21,680 nt of DNA from Gemmatimonadota bacterium (GTDB lineage Bacteria > Latescibacterota > UBA2968 > UBA8231): assembly GCA_002712305.1 (NCBI GenBank), contig PATE01000136.1, positions 1-21,680 of the forward strand. Reading direction: 5' to 3'. Below, piece after piece: positions 5,875 through 14,244 of the stretch. The notes under the pieces are model-generated. The model had not been told where the DNA came from. It worked only from the letters and a program-made list of their open reading frames with translations, and searched no databases. The first letter of the stretch is position 1. Each line of letters opens with the position of its first letter. Position numbers and translations under genes: made by a program.

Positions 5875-6891
5875 CTAGAAGTCCTCGGCCAAGGAGCTCG
5901 CGGGCTCGTCTTCGACCTCAACATCGTCGTATTTGGAGATGTCCATCCCCCACGCCAAGTCAAGCGACGTCAGAATGTCTCCCAACTCATTGAGTGACTT
6001 GCGGCCGAAGTTCCGGAACTTCAACATCTCCGCTTCACTCTTTGAAACCAATTCATGCAGGGTCGAAATACCAGCCGCCCGCAGGCAGTTTGCCGAACGC
6101 ACGGATAATTCTAGTTCCTCGACGGGCATGGCCAGCATGCGTGCGACACGCTTGGTCTCCTCATCGACTTCCTTCTCTTCGGCAGGGGCGGGCTCCTGCT
6201 CGTAGTTTGCGATCAGACCGAAGTGGTCGATGAGAACTCGTGCCGCCTGAGCAACGGCATCCTGTGGCGACAGGGCACCATCGGTCGTCACCTCTAGAGT
6301 GAGGCGGTCGTAGTCCGTTCGGCGACCGACACGAGCATTCTCGATCTCATAGTTTACTTTCAGCACGGGCGAGAAATTCGCATCCAGTGGGACCGTGCCG
6401 ATCGGTTGGTCCGCAACCTTGTTGTCTTCAGCGAACACGTATCCGCGACCTGTGCCGATCATGAGATCCATCTTGAGCTCTGCGTCTTTGCCGAGCGTGG
6501 CGATATGGAGATCTGGGTTCATGACGTCCACCGAGGCATCGACGGCCAGATCCTTTGCTTTCACTTCGCTCGGCCCCTTCGCATGCACACGGATCGTACG
6601 GTCTTCTTCTCCGTGATAGCGCAGGGCGACTTCCTTGAGATTGAGAACGATCTCGGGGATATCCTCTCGGACACCTTTTACGACAGAAAATTCGTGCTGC
6701 ACACCTTCGATATTCAGGGACTTGATCGCGGCTCCCTGAATTGAGGAGACGAGTACACGACGTAGGGCATGACCGACAGTAACGCCGAAACCGCGCTCGA
6801 GCGGCTGCATGACGAAGCGTCCGTAGGTATCGGTGAGGCTGTCCTGGTCGATCTCGAGCAACCTGGGCATCTGCAGACCTTCAAGGGCCAT
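5875..6891 (-). CDS. rpoA: DNA-directed RNA polymerase alpha subunit
   Basis: Alpha dimerises to nucleate assembly of RNA polymerase, and its C-terminal domain contacts UP elements and activators. From MALEGLQ (ATG 6891) the protein is 338 aa. The N-terminal dimerisation domain has the conserved LERGFGVTVGHALRRVLVSS (about 31-50). A flexible acidic linker (PAPAEEKEVDEE) follows, then the C-terminal helix-hairpin-helix domain. That domain has ELSVRSANCLRAAGI, including the arginine equivalent to E. coli R265 that contacts DNA, and LKFRNFGRKSLNEL. The frame is open to 7152, but the upstream part has no family similarity and overlaps rpsD. ATG 6870 (MPRLLEID) with a GAAGG site 7 bases upstream is an alternative start. 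A structured 169-base spacer separates it from rpsD. Confidence 0.97.
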   Translation of the reverse strand: MALEGLQMPRLLEIDQDSLTDTYGRFVMQPLERGFGVTVGHALRRVLVSSIQGAAIKSLNIEGVQHEFSVVKGVREDIPEIVLNLKEVALRYHGEEDRTIRVHAKGPSEVKAKDLAVDASVDVMNPDLHIATLGKDAELKMDLMIGTGRGYVFAEDNKVADQPIGTVPLDANFSPVLKVNYEIENARVGRRTDYDRLTLEVTTDGALSPQDAVAQAARVLIDHFGLIANYEQEPAPAEEKEVDEETKRVARMLAMPVEELELSVRSANCLRAAGISTLHELVSKSEAEMLKFRNFGRKSLNELGDILTSLDLAWGMDISKYDDVEVEDEPASSLAEDF

Positions 6892-7060
6892 ATGGATCTC
6901 TATCCCCCATGAGCTGGGAACGTGAAATGTGATTCGGATTCGGATGAATCGCGACGACTCGCGCCACCCGTTTCTAAGCGCCCTCGGCGCCACCTCGCGG
7001 GACCAGCCCGCGGCAGCCGGCCCGATGAACGGTCCGGAAGTAATGTGTGTACTGTTTTCC
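6892..7060 (-). promoter_or_regulatory. Long structured rpsD-rpoA spacer
   Basis: At 169 bases this is the longest gap inside the cluster. It holds a run of short perfect hairpins: GATTC/GAATC (6937-6950), CGCGA/TCGCG (6950-6963; shares base 6950 with the first), GCGCC/GGCGC (6978-6990) and CGCGGG/CCCGCG (6996-7012). None is followed by a U-tract on the minus strand, so they are not ordinary terminators. I see no convincing -35/-10 pair. It could be an RNA processing site, a feedback binding site for S4, or a Rho-sensitive region controlling rpoA and rplQ; these are inferences. Confidence 0.45.
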
Positions 7061-7687
7061 CTACACGCGGCTATAGAACTCGATAACGAGCTGTTCCTCG
7101 ACCGGCGTTGGGATGTCGCCACGATTCGGGCGCTCGGACACGGTACCCACAAGGTTTGCCTTGTCTACTGTCAGCCAAGCGACCAGTTCACGCGAACGAC
7201 GCATCGATTCCTGAATGACCTCCAACTTGCGACTGCTCTCGGCGACGGAGATGACATCACCCGGCTCCGTCAAATAGGACGGAACGTTCACACGTCGCCC
7301 ATTCACGGTGAAGTGATTGTGACGCACCAACTGCCTGGCTCCTTTGCGTGAGGGAGCCATCCCAAGTCGGAACACAACATTGTCTAACCTGCCCTCAAGC
7401 AGACGCAGCAAGTTCTCACCGCTGACACCCGGAACTCGAGTTGATTCTTTGTAGTATTTGCGGAACTGGCCCTCTCGGATGCCGTAGATCCGAGCCATCT
7501 TCTGCTTGGCACGCAACTGAACGCTGTATTCCGATTGCTTGCGGCGCATGCCTTGCCCGTGCTGCCCTGGCGCATAAGACCTGCGCTCAAAGGCACACTT
7601 CTCAAGATTGCAGCGCTCTCCCTTGAGGAAGAGCTTTGCTCCCTCGCGGCGGCACTGGCGGCAATTAGGTCCTGTATATCTGCTCAT
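7061..7687 (-). CDS. rpsD: 30S ribosomal protein S4
   Basis: S4 is a primary 16S rRNA binder that starts small-subunit assembly, and in several bacteria it represses its own operon. The protein opens [16 protein letters not shown] and keeps four cysteines (C9, C12, C26, C31) arranged as the zinc site of the C+ form of S4. YAPGQHGQ follows at about 39-46. The S4 RNA-binding domain is around 97-160 ([32 protein letters not shown]). At 208 aa it is of normal length, with the usual C-terminal [11 protein letters not shown]. It lies between rpsK and rpoA as in the classic alpha operon. Confidence 0.98.
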   Translation of the reverse strand: MSRYTGPNCRQCRREGAKLFLKGERCNLEKCAFERRSYAPGQHGQGMRRKQSEYSVQLRAKQKMARIYGIREGQFRKYYKESTRVPGVSGENLLRLLEGRLDNVVFRLGMAPSRKGARQLVRHNHFTVNGRRVNVPSYLTEPGDVISVAESSRKLEVIQESMRRSRELVAWLTVDKANLVGTVSERPNRGDIPTPVEEQLVIEFYSRV

Positions 7688-7720
7688 GGTCGAGTCGTCT
7701 CGGCTGGTGAATACCGTCGC

Positions 7721-8155
7721 TTACACACGGCGACGCTTGGGAGGACGGCAGCCGTTGTGCGGCACCGGCGTAACATCACGGATCGCCGAAATCTCCAGAC
7801 CGGCGTTCTGTAGAGCACGGATCGCGGAATCGCGGCCAACGCCCGGGCCCTTGACCCAGACTTCGACCCGACGCAGCCCCATGCTCACCGCTTCCTGGGC
7901 AGCCCGTTCTGCAGCCAGCTGCCCCGCGAAGGGCGTCGACTTTCGGCTTCCGACGATTCCGACCTTGCCCGGAGTCGCCCAGGAAAGCACGTTGCCCTCA
8001 ACATCGGTGAGGGTGATAATCGTGTTGTTGAAGGTGGATAAGATGTGCGCCACACCCAGTGCTTCTACCTTCTTAGACTTCTTGCGACGGCGACGGCCTC
8101 TCTCTGCTGGCAACTCTTCTAACGTCCTGCTAAAGTCTACATGAATGTGCGGCAC
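7721..8155 (-). CDS. rpsK: 30S ribosomal protein S11
   Basis: S11 forms part of the platform of the small subunit beside the mRNA exit. Family blocks are complete: [15 protein letters not shown] (about 37-51), [18 protein letters not shown] (about 68-85), [15 protein letters not shown] and the invariant C-terminal [20 protein letters not shown]. The frame begins at GTG 8155 and gives 144 aa, about 15 more than usual. The extra [17 protein letters not shown] has no clear ribosome binding site. A start further inside, near the basic [11 protein letters not shown] segment, cannot be excluded. It follows rpsM after an 88-base gap in which no gene is seen. Confidence 0.95.
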   Translation of the reverse strand: MPHIHVDFSRTLEELPAERGRRRRKKSKKVEALGVAHILSTFNNTIITLTDVEGNVLSWATPGKVGIVGSRKSTPFAGQLAAERAAQEAVSMGLRRVEVWVKGPGVGRDSAIRALQNAGLEISAIRDVTPVPHNGCRPPKRRRV

Positions 8156-8243
8156 CGACTGCGACGCACATGTGTTTCTTACAGGTCCGGAGAATCAGCT
8201 GGGCCGAGTCTCCGCAGCACCTCTGCTCGAGGCGCTCTGTCGC

Positions 8244-8624
8244 CTACTTGGTAGGCGCCTTCTTCTTGCCGGCGATCGATCGTCTCGGACCCTTCCGTGT
8301 GCGCGCATTTGTCTGCGTGCGCTGCCCACGAACCGGCAGTCCACGTCGATGGCGAAGGCCACGATAGCAGCCGATATCCATCAGACGTTTGATGTTCATG
8401 TTCACCTCTCCGCGCAGAGTTCCTTCCACGCGATAGTTGCGTTCGATGATGCCGCGCAACTGCGTGACCTGCTCCTCGGTGAGGGTGTGCACCTTCGCCA
8501 TTGGATCGAGCTTCGATTCGGCGAGAATCGCTTCGGCCGATGTCCGCCCAATACCGTAGATGTAGGTCAGGCCGATGCGGATGCTCTTGTCGCGGGGAAG
8601 ATCTACCCCGGCGATACGTGCCAT
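8244..8624 (-). CDS. rpsM: 30S ribosomal protein S13
   Basis: S13 is in the head of the small subunit, where it contacts the P-site tRNA and the B1 bridges to the large subunit. The protein starts [20 protein letters not shown] with the helix-turn [14 protein letters not shown]. It contains [33 protein letters not shown], split here only by the usual family positions, and a lysine-rich tail (KKKAPTK). The length of 126 aa is normal. ATG 8624 is preceded by an AGGAG site 8 bases upstream. It opens the alpha-operon part after rpmJ. Confidence 0.98.
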   Translation of the reverse strand: MARIAGVDLPRDKSIRIGLTYIYGIGRTSAEAILAESKLDPMAKVHTLTEEQVTQLRGIIERNYRVEGTLRGEVNMNIKRLMDIGCYRGLRHRRGLPVRGQRTQTNARTRKGPRRSIAGKKKAPTK

Positions 8625-8665
8625 GTATTTGCTCCTAAGCCTTCTATAGTTTTTCGCTGTAGCGT

Positions 8666-8782
8666 TTAGCCCTGGCGCTGCTTGTGCCGTGGGTTCCGCT
8701 TACAGATGACGCGCACTACCCCGTGGCGCCGGATGATCTTGCAGTCGGCACAACGCTTGCCGACAGATGCTTTGACTTTCAC
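8666..8782 (-). CDS. rpmJ: 50S ribosomal protein L36 (zinc-binding form)
   Basis: This 38-residue protein of the large subunit reads [20 protein letters not shown], followed by [18 protein letters not shown]. Cys11, Cys14, Cys27 and His33 form the zinc site of the C+ type. The start is GTG 8782, with AGGAG nine bases upstream and a second purine run AAGGGA closer in. It lies directly after secY with 33 bases between. adk, map and infA, which sit here in many bacteria, are absent, as in enterobacteria. Confidence 0.96.
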   Translation of the reverse strand: MKVKASVGKRCADCKIIRRHGVVRVICKRNPRHKQRQG

Positions 8783-8815
8783 GTCCCTTGTCTCCTGCTA
8801 TGTCCACTGTAGCCT

Positions 8816-10150
8816 CTAACGCCGGCCCTGAATACGGCCCTTCTTCATGAATCCCTCATAGTGACGGGTCATCAGTTGGGACTCGATCTGTTGGAGTGTG
8901 TCGAGAGCCACACCGACAATGATGAGCAATCCAGTACCACCGAAGAACTGGCTATAGGACGGCGTCACATTGAATTGCTCGATCACGAAAAAGGGAAACA
9001 CGGCGACGGCAGCCAACGCAAAGGACCCCGGAAGGGTAATCCGCGTCAGAATACTGTCGATGTAGGCGGCCGTGCGCTTCCCTGGCCGCACACCCGGAAT
9101 GAAGCCACCGTGACGCTTCATATTGTCCGACAATTGATTCGGATCCATGACGATGGCGGTATAAAAGTACGTAAAGAAAATGATCATCATCCCGTAGAAG
9201 AACCAGTAGAAGAGCGAGTTCGTGGAGAAGTATGTCCCCATGCTCTGCATCAGTTCACTCTGGGGCCAGAATTGCGTCAGCGTGCCCGGAAGAAACATGA
9301 TCGATTGGGCGAAGATGATGGGAATCACGCCAGCCGCATTGATTCGCATGGGAATGTGCGTAGACTGCCCACCATAGACACGTCGCCCCACGACGCGTTT
9401 CGCGTATTGCACCGGTATCCGTCGCTGCCCCTGTGTGAGCAACACGACAAAAGCAACGACGATGACAATGAGGGCGAGGAGGAAGATCTCTTCGATCAGA
9501 CTCTTGCTGAAGCCCCGGTTGATGAGGTAGTGATTCCACTCACTCTTCACGGCGAAAGGCAATTCTGCGATGATGCCGATGAAGATGATCAGTGAAATAC
9601 CGTTGCCGATTCCACGCTCTGTGATCTGCTCGCCAAGCCACATGATGAAGATCGTACCCGTTGTGATCGTCACCATCGTCAGGAGCCGGAACCCCCAACC
9701 CGGGTCGATGACCGCCTCGATACCAGAGGTCTGGCCACGGATACTTTCAAGGAAGTAGCTGACACCCAGTGACTGCGCCGCCGCCAGGAACACCGTCCCA
9801 TAACGCGTGTACTGGTTAATCTTCTTACGGCCTTCCTCCCCTTCGCGCTGCAACTTCTGGAAGAAAGGAACCACGGCGCCCATCAACTGGAGAATAATGG
9901 AGGCCGAGATATAGGGCATGATCCCAAGGGCGAAAACCGTAGCTCTTGTGAACGCGCCACCGACGAACATGTCATAGAGTCCGAAGATCGTGCTACCGGC
10001 GCTGGCGAACCATTCCTGTAGAATGATCGATCGGATGCCCGGGACGGTGATCTGTCCACCGATTCGGTAAACGATCAGAATGCCAATCGTATACAGGATT
10101 TTCCGGCGCAGGTCCGGGATCTTGAAGCAATTTTGGATGCTCTGAAGCAC
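8816..10150 (-). CDS. secY: Protein translocase channel subunit SecY
   Basis: SecY is the pore of the SecYEG translocon in the inner membrane and carries secreted and membrane proteins. The 444-aa product has the family's ten hydrophobic segments, beginning with KILYTIGILIVYRIGG (about 17-32). It has the conserved GIMPYISASIILQLM (about 76-90), GNGISLIIFIGII (about 177-189), and the cytoplasmic loops QRRIPVQYAKR (about 241-251) and FIPGVRPGKRTAAYI. These loops contact the ribosome and SecA. GTG 10150 is the only reasonable start; its ribosome site (GCGGAAAAAC) is weak. It begins 11 bases after rplO, so translation may be coupled. Confidence 0.98.
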   Translation of the reverse strand: MLQSIQNCFKIPDLRRKILYTIGILIVYRIGGQITVPGIRSIILQEWFASAGSTIFGLYDMFVGGAFTRATVFALGIMPYISASIILQLMGAVVPFFQKLQREGEEGRKKINQYTRYGTVFLAAAQSLGVSYFLESIRGQTSGIEAVIDPGWGFRLLTMVTITTGTIFIMWLGEQITERGIGNGISLIIFIGIIAELPFAVKSEWNHYLINRGFSKSLIEEIFLLALIVIVVAFVVLLTQGQRRIPVQYAKRVVGRRVYGGQSTHIPMRINAAGVIPIIFAQSIMFLPGTLTQFWPQSELMQSMGTYFSTNSLFYWFFYGMMIIFFTYFYTAIVMDPNQLSDNMKRHGGFIPGVRPGKRTAAYIDSILTRITLPGSFALAAVAVFPFFVIEQFNVTPSYSQFFGGTGLLIIVGVALDTLQQIESQLMTRHYEGFMKKGRIQGRR

Positions 10151-10161
10151 GTTTTTCCGCT

Positions 10162-10617
10162 TTAGCCCTCGACGCCCTGCGCCGAACCACCCGCTTGTTC
10201 AATCTTTGCACGTGCGGACTTGGAGAATGCGTGCGCGCGAACGTTCAGTGTTGCACTCAGATCGCCGTCCCCAAGAATCTTGATCGTATCTGTCGCCTTG
10301 CGAACCAGTCCGGCCTTGGCAAGTTCGGCAGGACCTACGTCACCTTCGAGACCAGCCTTCTGAATCTCGCCAACGTTGACGACTTGGAAGGTGGTACGGA
10401 ACTTGGCGTTTGAGAATCCGATCTTGGGCAAACGACGATGCAAGGGCATCTGGCCGCCCTCAAAGCCCCGGCGCGAACCACGCATGCCGCCCGAGCGAGA
10501 ACGCTGCCCTTTGTGACCACGTCCAGCCGTCTTGCCGTTACCCGTTCCGGGTCCTTTGCCCTTACGCTTGGCCGTACGCCGTGACCCAGGCGCCGGACTC
10601 AAGTCTCCCAGCTTCAT
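10162..10617 (-). CDS. rplO: 50S ribosomal protein L15
   Basis: L15 is a late-assembly large-subunit protein with an extended glycine- and arginine-rich N-terminus. From ATG 10617 it reads MKLGDLSPAPGSRRTAKRKG, then GPGTGNGKTAGRGHKGQRSRSG, and GFEGGQMPLHRRLPKIGF, all family hallmarks; a globular C-terminus ends at residue 151. The open frame extends to 10872, but that part is the rpmD region in another frame and has no family similarity. It starts 5 bases after the rpmD stop, with AAGGA near the start codon. Confidence 0.97.
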   Translation of the reverse strand: MKLGDLSPAPGSRRTAKRKGKGPGTGNGKTAGRGHKGQRSRSGGMRGSRRGFEGGQMPLHRRLPKIGFSNAKFRTTFQVVNVGEIQKAGLEGDVGPAELAKAGLVRKATDTIKILGDGDLSATLNVRAHAFSKSARAKIEQAGGSAQGVEG

Positions 10618-10622
10618 ATTCC

Positions 10623-10802
10623 TTATGCCTCTTCCGAAACGCTTACGAGGTGGACGACCTTGGCGATCATGCCGCGAATCTGCGGCGTGTCGTTGTGGAC
10701 GACGGTATGATGGAGTCGTCGGATGCCGAGAGCCCGGACCGTGCCTTGTTGTTTCTGGCTGCGCCCAATGGCACTGCGCACCTGTGTGATGGACAATTTC
10801 AT
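10623..10802 (-). CDS. rpmD: 50S ribosomal protein L30
   Basis: This 59-residue large-subunit protein begins [20 protein letters not shown], then [20 protein letters not shown], the signature of bacterial L30, and ends with [18 protein letters not shown]. The ATG at 10802 overlaps the rpsE stop codon by four bases (ATGA), typical of translational coupling, and GGAGAG lies 8 bases upstream. Its position between rpsE and rplO is canonical. Confidence 0.96.
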   Translation of the reverse strand: MKLSITQVRSAIGRSQKQQGTVRALGIRRLHHTVVHNDTPQIRGMIAKVVHLVSVSEEA

Positions 10803-11302
10803 CGGAGACTCTCCATAGGCACACCGCGAACGCGCGAGGTCGTCTCAGCATCACGCAGTTCACGCAGACCATCTAACGTTGCCTTGATCGTGTTCTGCGA
10901 GTTGGCAGACCCCAGTGACTTGGTCAGAATATCGTGGATTCCGGCAAGATCAAGCACGATCCGGATACCACCACTGGCGATCACCCCAGTTCCGGGCGAC
11001 GCTGGTTTCAGCAGAACACGCGCTGCACCGAAACGTCCGATGATCTCGTGCGGGATCGTTCCGTCGACAACAGGCACGCTGAACACCTGCTTCTTGGCGT
11101 CCTCTGTTGCTTTGCGAATGGCCTCAGCAACTTCTCCAGCCTTGCCGGACCCAACGCCCACATTGCCCGCGCGGTCACCGACCACCACCATTGCCGTGAA
11201 GGAGAAATTGCGTCCACCCTTGCGCACATGAGACACGCGGCGGACGCTGTTCTGAACGACGACCTCAGTTAGTTCGGAGGAATTTGAATCCGTTTTTGCC
11301 AA
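10799..11302 (-). CDS. rpsE: 30S ribosomal protein S5
   Basis: S5 is in the small-subunit body near the mRNA entry and affects decoding accuracy. The double-stranded RNA-binding domain (about 10-75) contains [18 protein letters not shown], the loop where spectinomycin-resistance changes occur in other bacteria, then [20 protein letters not shown]. The C-terminal domain has [19 protein letters not shown]. At 167 aa the length is normal. The start is TTG 11302, with AGGAA seven bases upstream; no ATG or GTG fits the family N-terminus. The end overlaps rpmD. Confidence 0.97.
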   Translation of the reverse strand: MAKTDSNSSELTEVVVQNSVRRVSHVRKGGRNFSFTAMVVVGDRAGNVGVGSGKAGEVAEAIRKATEDAKKQVFSVPVVDGTIPHEIIGRFGAARVLLKPASPGTGVIASGGIRIVLDLAGIHDILTKSLGSANSQNTIKATLDGLRELRDAETTSRVRGVPMESLR

Positions 11303-11333
11303 ACCTGTTTCCTGTTCCTGACGCTTCTATGAC

Positions 11334-11699
11334 TCAGAACTGGAGGCCGCCCTCGCGGGCACCCTCGGCGACGGCGCGAATGACGCCGTGGTAGATCAAC
11401 CCAGCACGATCAAAGACGACCTTCTCTACACCCTGCTCTTTGGCCTTCGACGCGATCAACTTGCCGAGTTCGTGGCCTTGCTGCGTTCGCGGAATCTGCT
11501 TGTCGAACCCCTTGGCCAACGTCGACAGACCGATGATCGAATGGCCGGCCACGTCATCGACGAGTTGTGCCTCGATATTGCGCAAGGAACGCCGCACCAC
11601 CAAGCGAGGTCGCTCGGCGGTTCCAGAGATCCGCTTTCGAATTCGGTGGCGACGCCGTCGCTGCGCGATGGCCTTCTGCTTCTGCTGCCTGTTTTGCAC
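11334..11699 (-). CDS. rplR: 50S ribosomal protein L18
   Basis: L18 binds 5S rRNA with L5 in the central protuberance. The basic N-terminus (RRRRHRIRKRISGTAERPRL, about 15-34) is the RNA-binding arm. It is followed by VVRRSLRNIEAQLVDD, and the C-terminal VVFDRAGLIYHGVIRAVAEGAREGGL is the family signature. The length is 121 aa. Translation starts at GTG 11699 with only a weak ribosome site. A 65-base gap separates it from rplF. Confidence 0.97.
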   Translation of the reverse strand: MQNRQQKQKAIAQRRRRHRIRKRISGTAERPRLVVRRSLRNIEAQLVDDVAGHSIIGLSTLAKGFDKQIPRTQQGHELGKLIASKAKEQGVEKVVFDRAGLIYHGVIRAVAEGAREGGLQF

Positions 11700-11764
11700 G
11701 TCCAGTTAGTCCCGTTGGATGTCGAAGTCTGTTCGAGTCGATGCCTGCAGGAATCGCAGTTGTC

Positions 11765-12325
11765 TTAGGCGACGGCGGCCGTCTTGCCGGCCTTCCAGTG
11801 AATCACTTCGTCCACGTAACGAATCCCCTTGCCCTTGTAGGGGTCGGGTTTCCGTGTTTGGCGGATTTCGGCGGCCACCTGACCAACCTGCTGCTTGTCG
11901 ATACCCTGTACAACGATTCGCGCCTGCACTCCACCGGTGCCGTCGGAAACGTCGAGAGCAATTCCCTGCGGTGCTTCGTAAAGCACGGGGTGCGAGTAGC
12001 CAATGTGGAGGGTCAGCTTGCTGCCCTGGGCCTCGGCGCGATATCCGACACCGTGAACCTCAAGCACCTTGCTGAAACCTTCCGTTACGCCTTGGACTGC
12101 GTTGGCCACCAGCGACCGCGTGAGCCCGTGCAGTGCCATCGCCTCCTTGATGTCGCCCTTGCGCTCGACGACCACTTCGCCTTCGGCGATGCGGACATCG
12201 ACATGATCGTCCCTGTATCTTAGGTCGAGTTCGCCCTTGGGCCCCTTCACATGGACATCCGGCGAGGATACGGTGACCTCTACCCCCTGAGGGATCGGAA
12301 CAGGCTGTTTTCCAACTCGAGACAC
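11765..12325 (-). CDS. rplF: 50S ribosomal protein L6
   Basis: L6 lies near the GTPase-associated centre and the sarcin-ricin loop. It begins MSRVGKQPVPIPQGVEV and has the two tandem L6 folds. The second contains the conserved EVHGVGYRAEAQG, GYSHPVLYEAPQGI and the C-terminal signature RKPDPYKGKGIRYVDEVI. At 186 aa it is slightly longer than the common 177-180 because of the tail HWKAGKTAAVA. The start is GTG 12325 with AAGGAG ten bases upstream. Confidence 0.97.
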   Translation of the reverse strand: MSRVGKQPVPIPQGVEVTVSSPDVHVKGPKGELDLRYRDDHVDVRIAEGEVVVERKGDIKEAMALHGLTRSLVANAVQGVTEGFSKVLEVHGVGYRAEAQGSKLTLHIGYSHPVLYEAPQGIALDVSDGTGGVQARIVVQGIDKQQVGQVAAEIRQTRKPDPYKGKGIRYVDEVIHWKAGKTAAVA

Positions 12326-12342
12326 GTTCGAAGGCTCCTTGA

Positions 12343-12741
12343 CTACCAGACGCTGCAGAGGACTTCGCCGCCGACACCCACCTTGCGGGCATCACGGTCG
12401 GTCATCACACCGCGTGAGGTAGTTACAATGGCAATACCGAGGCCACGTCGGACCCGCGGCAATTCGGTTTTAGCAGCGTAGCGCCGTAGTCCAGGTCTGC
12501 TGGCCCGACGAATCCCCTGAATGATGCCCCGACTCTTGTCGTCGTATCTCAGGTAAAGACGCAACTGGCCTTGCTTGCCGTCTTCGTAGAAAGCGAAATT
12601 GTCAATGAATCGCTCCTCTGCCAGCACACGCGAAATCTCGCGCTTGATACCGGAAGCAGGAACATCCACACTGCGGTGCTGGGCGCTGCTGGCGTTACGA
12701 ATACGCGTCAGCATATCGGCGATGGGGTCGGTCATGCTCAT
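12343..12741 (-). CDS. rpsH: 30S ribosomal protein S8
   Basis: S8 binds the central domain of 16S rRNA and, in E. coli, represses the spc operon. From ATG 12741 it reads MSMTDPIADMLTRIRNA, with KREISRVLAEERFIDNF in the middle and the C-terminal RNA-binding block GLGIAIVTTSRGVMTDRDAR, KVGVGGEVLCSVW. The length is 132 aa. The open frame extends upstream to 12858 but overlaps rpsN without family similarity. AAGGAA seven bases before ATG 12741 supports this start; it overlaps the end of rpsN. Confidence 0.97.
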   Translation of the reverse strand: MSMTDPIADMLTRIRNASSAQHRSVDVPASGIKREISRVLAEERFIDNFAFYEDGKQGQLRLYLRYDDKSRGIIQGIRRASRPGLRRYAAKTELPRVRRGLGIAIVTTSRGVMTDRDARKVGVGGEVLCSVW

Positions 12742-12751
12742 AGTAGGTTCC

Positions 12752-12937
12752 TTACCAACTCGCCTTGGTGACGCCAGGGATTTCGCCGCGCAGGGCCAAC
12801 TCGCGGAAGCAGATCCGGCACAGACCAAACTTGCGGTAGACCGCTCGAGGACGACCACATCGTTGGCAGCGGGTATACTTGCGCACGTTGAATTTCGGCT
12901 TGCGTGCAGCCTTGATGATCAGGCACTTCTTTGGCAT
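12752..12937 (-). CDS. rpsN: 30S ribosomal protein S14, zinc-binding type (type Z)
   Basis: S14 is in the head of the small subunit. This is the short 61-aa form: [20 protein letters not shown], followed by the zinc site CQRC and CRIC (C-x2-C twice), then [18 protein letters not shown]. This form is used by many lineages; the long zinc-free form is found in enterobacteria. ATG 12937 is chosen by family match. The frame is open to 12988, but the extra 17 residues overlap rplE. Its position between rplE and rpsH is canonical. Confidence 0.97.
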   Translation of the reverse strand: MPKKCLIIKAARKPKFNVRKYTRCQRCGRPRAVYRKFGLCRICFRELALRGEIPGVTKASW

Positions 12938-12965
12938 TCGCCGGTCTCTCGTCGTTGTAACAGCG

Positions 12966-13511
12966 TCAGTTGCTGAAAGGCACCCCAAAGAGTCTCAGCA
13001 ACTCCTTGGCTTCTTCGTCGGTCTTCGCTGAGGTGACGAAGGTGATGTTCATCCCCCGAATCTTGTCTATTCGGTCGTACTCGATCTCAGGGAAAATGAT
13101 CTGCTCCCTGATGCCGAGATTGTAGTTTCCCTGGCCATCGAAGCCGCGGGACGGGACACCACGGAAATCTCGCACCTGGGGCAGGGTAAAGTTCACCAAT
13201 CTGTCCAGGAACTCATACATCCGCTCTTTGCGGAGGGTGACCTTCGCGCCGATGGGCATTCCCTCGCGCAACTTGAAGTTCGAAATCGCCTTCTTGGACC
13301 TGCGCACACTCGGCTTCTGGCCGGTGATGGCTGTCAGTTCAGCCAAGACGTTCTCAAGGGCTTTGGGCTCCTGCACCGCTTCGCCAACGCCCGCGTTAAC
13401 GACGATCTTCTCGAGCTTTGGCACCTGCATGGTATTGCTGTACTGGAACCGCTCGCGCAGGGCAGGTGCCACCTCGGCGACGTACGTGTCTTTGAGTCTG
13501 CTGGTTGTCAT
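12966..13511 (-). CDS. rplE: 50S ribosomal protein L5
   Basis: L5 binds 5S rRNA in the central protuberance and contacts the P-site tRNA. The protein contains [16 protein letters not shown] (about 32-47), [20 protein letters not shown] (about 64-83), the [20 protein letters not shown] signature (about 115-134), [17 protein letters not shown] and the C-terminal [13 protein letters not shown] 13511 is preferred because GGAG lies six bases upstream. An in-frame GTG directly before it (13514) would add one residue. The length is 181 aa. The start abuts the rplX stop. Confidence 0.98.
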   Translation of the reverse strand: MTTSRLKDTYVAEVAPALRERFQYSNTMQVPKLEKIVVNAGVGEAVQEPKALENVLAELTAITGQKPSVRRSKKAISNFKLREGMPIGAKVTLRKERMYEFLDRLVNFTLPQVRDFRGVPSRGFDGQGNYNLGIREQIIFPEIEYDRIDKIRGMNITFVTSAKTDEEAKELLRLFGVPFSN

Positions 13512-13514
13512 CAC

Positions 13515-13832
13515 CTACTCCGAGTCGATCATCTCGCCGCTTCGCGCGGCGACTCGAACGTTCCGGCCATCATCGAGGCGTTTCTTGCCGACCCGTGTCG
13601 GCTCGTCATTGTGGGGATCGATGACCATCACATTGGAAACATGAATCGGCGCCTCTCGCTCCACGATCCCCCCTTGAGGGTCACGCTGCGTCGGCTTTGT
13701 GTGCTTCTTCATCATTCGGATTCCCTCGACAATCAGGCGATCTTGTTCTGGAATCACTCGCAGGACCCGCCCGCGCTTACCCTTGTCATTGCCACTGATC
13801 ACAAGCACAGTGTCATCGCGTCTGATCTTCAT
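13515..13832 (-). CDS. rplX: 50S ribosomal protein L24
   Basis: L24 is one of the two assembly-initiator proteins of the large subunit. From ATG 13832 it is 105 aa. The KOW motif is VLVISGNDKGKRGRVLRVIP (about 9-28), followed by VEGIRMMKKHTKPTQRDPQG, GGIVEREAPIHVSNVM, and a C-terminal KKRLDDGRNVRVAARSGEMI. AGGAG eight bases upstream supports the start; the open frame reaching 14153 overlaps rplN and is not family-like. The TAG stop lies next to the rplE start. Confidence 0.97.
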   Translation of the reverse strand: MKIRRDDTVLVISGNDKGKRGRVLRVIPEQDRLIVEGIRMMKKHTKPTQRDPQGGIVEREAPIHVSNVMVIDPHNDEPTRVGKKRLDDGRNVRVAARSGEMIDSE

Positions 13833-13843
13833 GCCATGATCTC

Positions 13844-14212
13844 CTAAACGACTTCCGGTGCGAGGGAGACGATGCGCATGAACTGTCGATCTCGGAGCTC
13901 TCGTGCCACAGGTCCGAAGATGCGTGAACCGCGCGGCTCGTTGTTTGCGTCGAGCAGGACCGCAGCATTCTCGTCGAAGCGGATATAGGATCCGTCGGTT
14001 CGACGAAACTCCTTCTTCGTCCGCACCACGACGGCGCGCGCCACCTCGCCCTCCTTCAGAGGGCCGTTGGGCAACACGTCGTGCACGGCGACAACGATGA
14101 GGTCGCCGACGCCAGCGTAACGCCGCTTTGTTCCCCCTAGGACACGGATGCACTTGGCGCTGCGGGCACCCGCATTGTCCGCCATCCGCAGGATTGAATA
14201 TTCGTGAATCAT
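13844..14212 (-). CDS. rplN: 50S ribosomal protein L14
   Basis: L14 lies at the subunit interface and binds initiation and anti-association factors in other bacteria. It reads [20 protein letters not shown] (family: ADNSGA), then [39 protein letters not shown], and the [20 protein letters not shown] signature, ending REFM-type [17 protein letters not shown]. The length of 122 aa is exactly typical. ATG 14212 has an AAAGAG site nearby. Confidence 0.98.
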   Translation of the reverse strand: MIHEYSILRMADNAGARSAKCIRVLGGTKRRYAGVGDLIVVAVHDVLPNGPLKEGEVARAVVVRTKKEFRRTDGSYIRFDENAAVLLDANNEPRGSRIFGPVARELRDRQFMRIVSLAPEVV

Positions 14213-14244
14213 CTGCTCTTTATGCTCTCTGGTCTGCTCTCACA

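Noticed and set aside
6892-7152. N-terminal extension of rpoA
   Set aside because: The open frame overlaps rpsD and its residues do not resemble alpha; the conserved protein begins at 6891 or 6870.
8783-8815. Absence of adk, map and infA between secY and rpmJ
   Set aside because: Noted but not unusual: several lineages, including enterobacteria, have secY directly followed by rpmJ.
8861-9595. Plus-strand open frame of 244 codons inside secY
   Set aside because: The product is His/Asp/Glu-rich, the usual result of reading membrane-protein codons backwards.
10410-11231. Plus-strand open frame of 273 codons
   Set aside because: It is antisense to rplO, rpmD and rpsE, which are certain; its protein is low-complexity with no recognisable motif.
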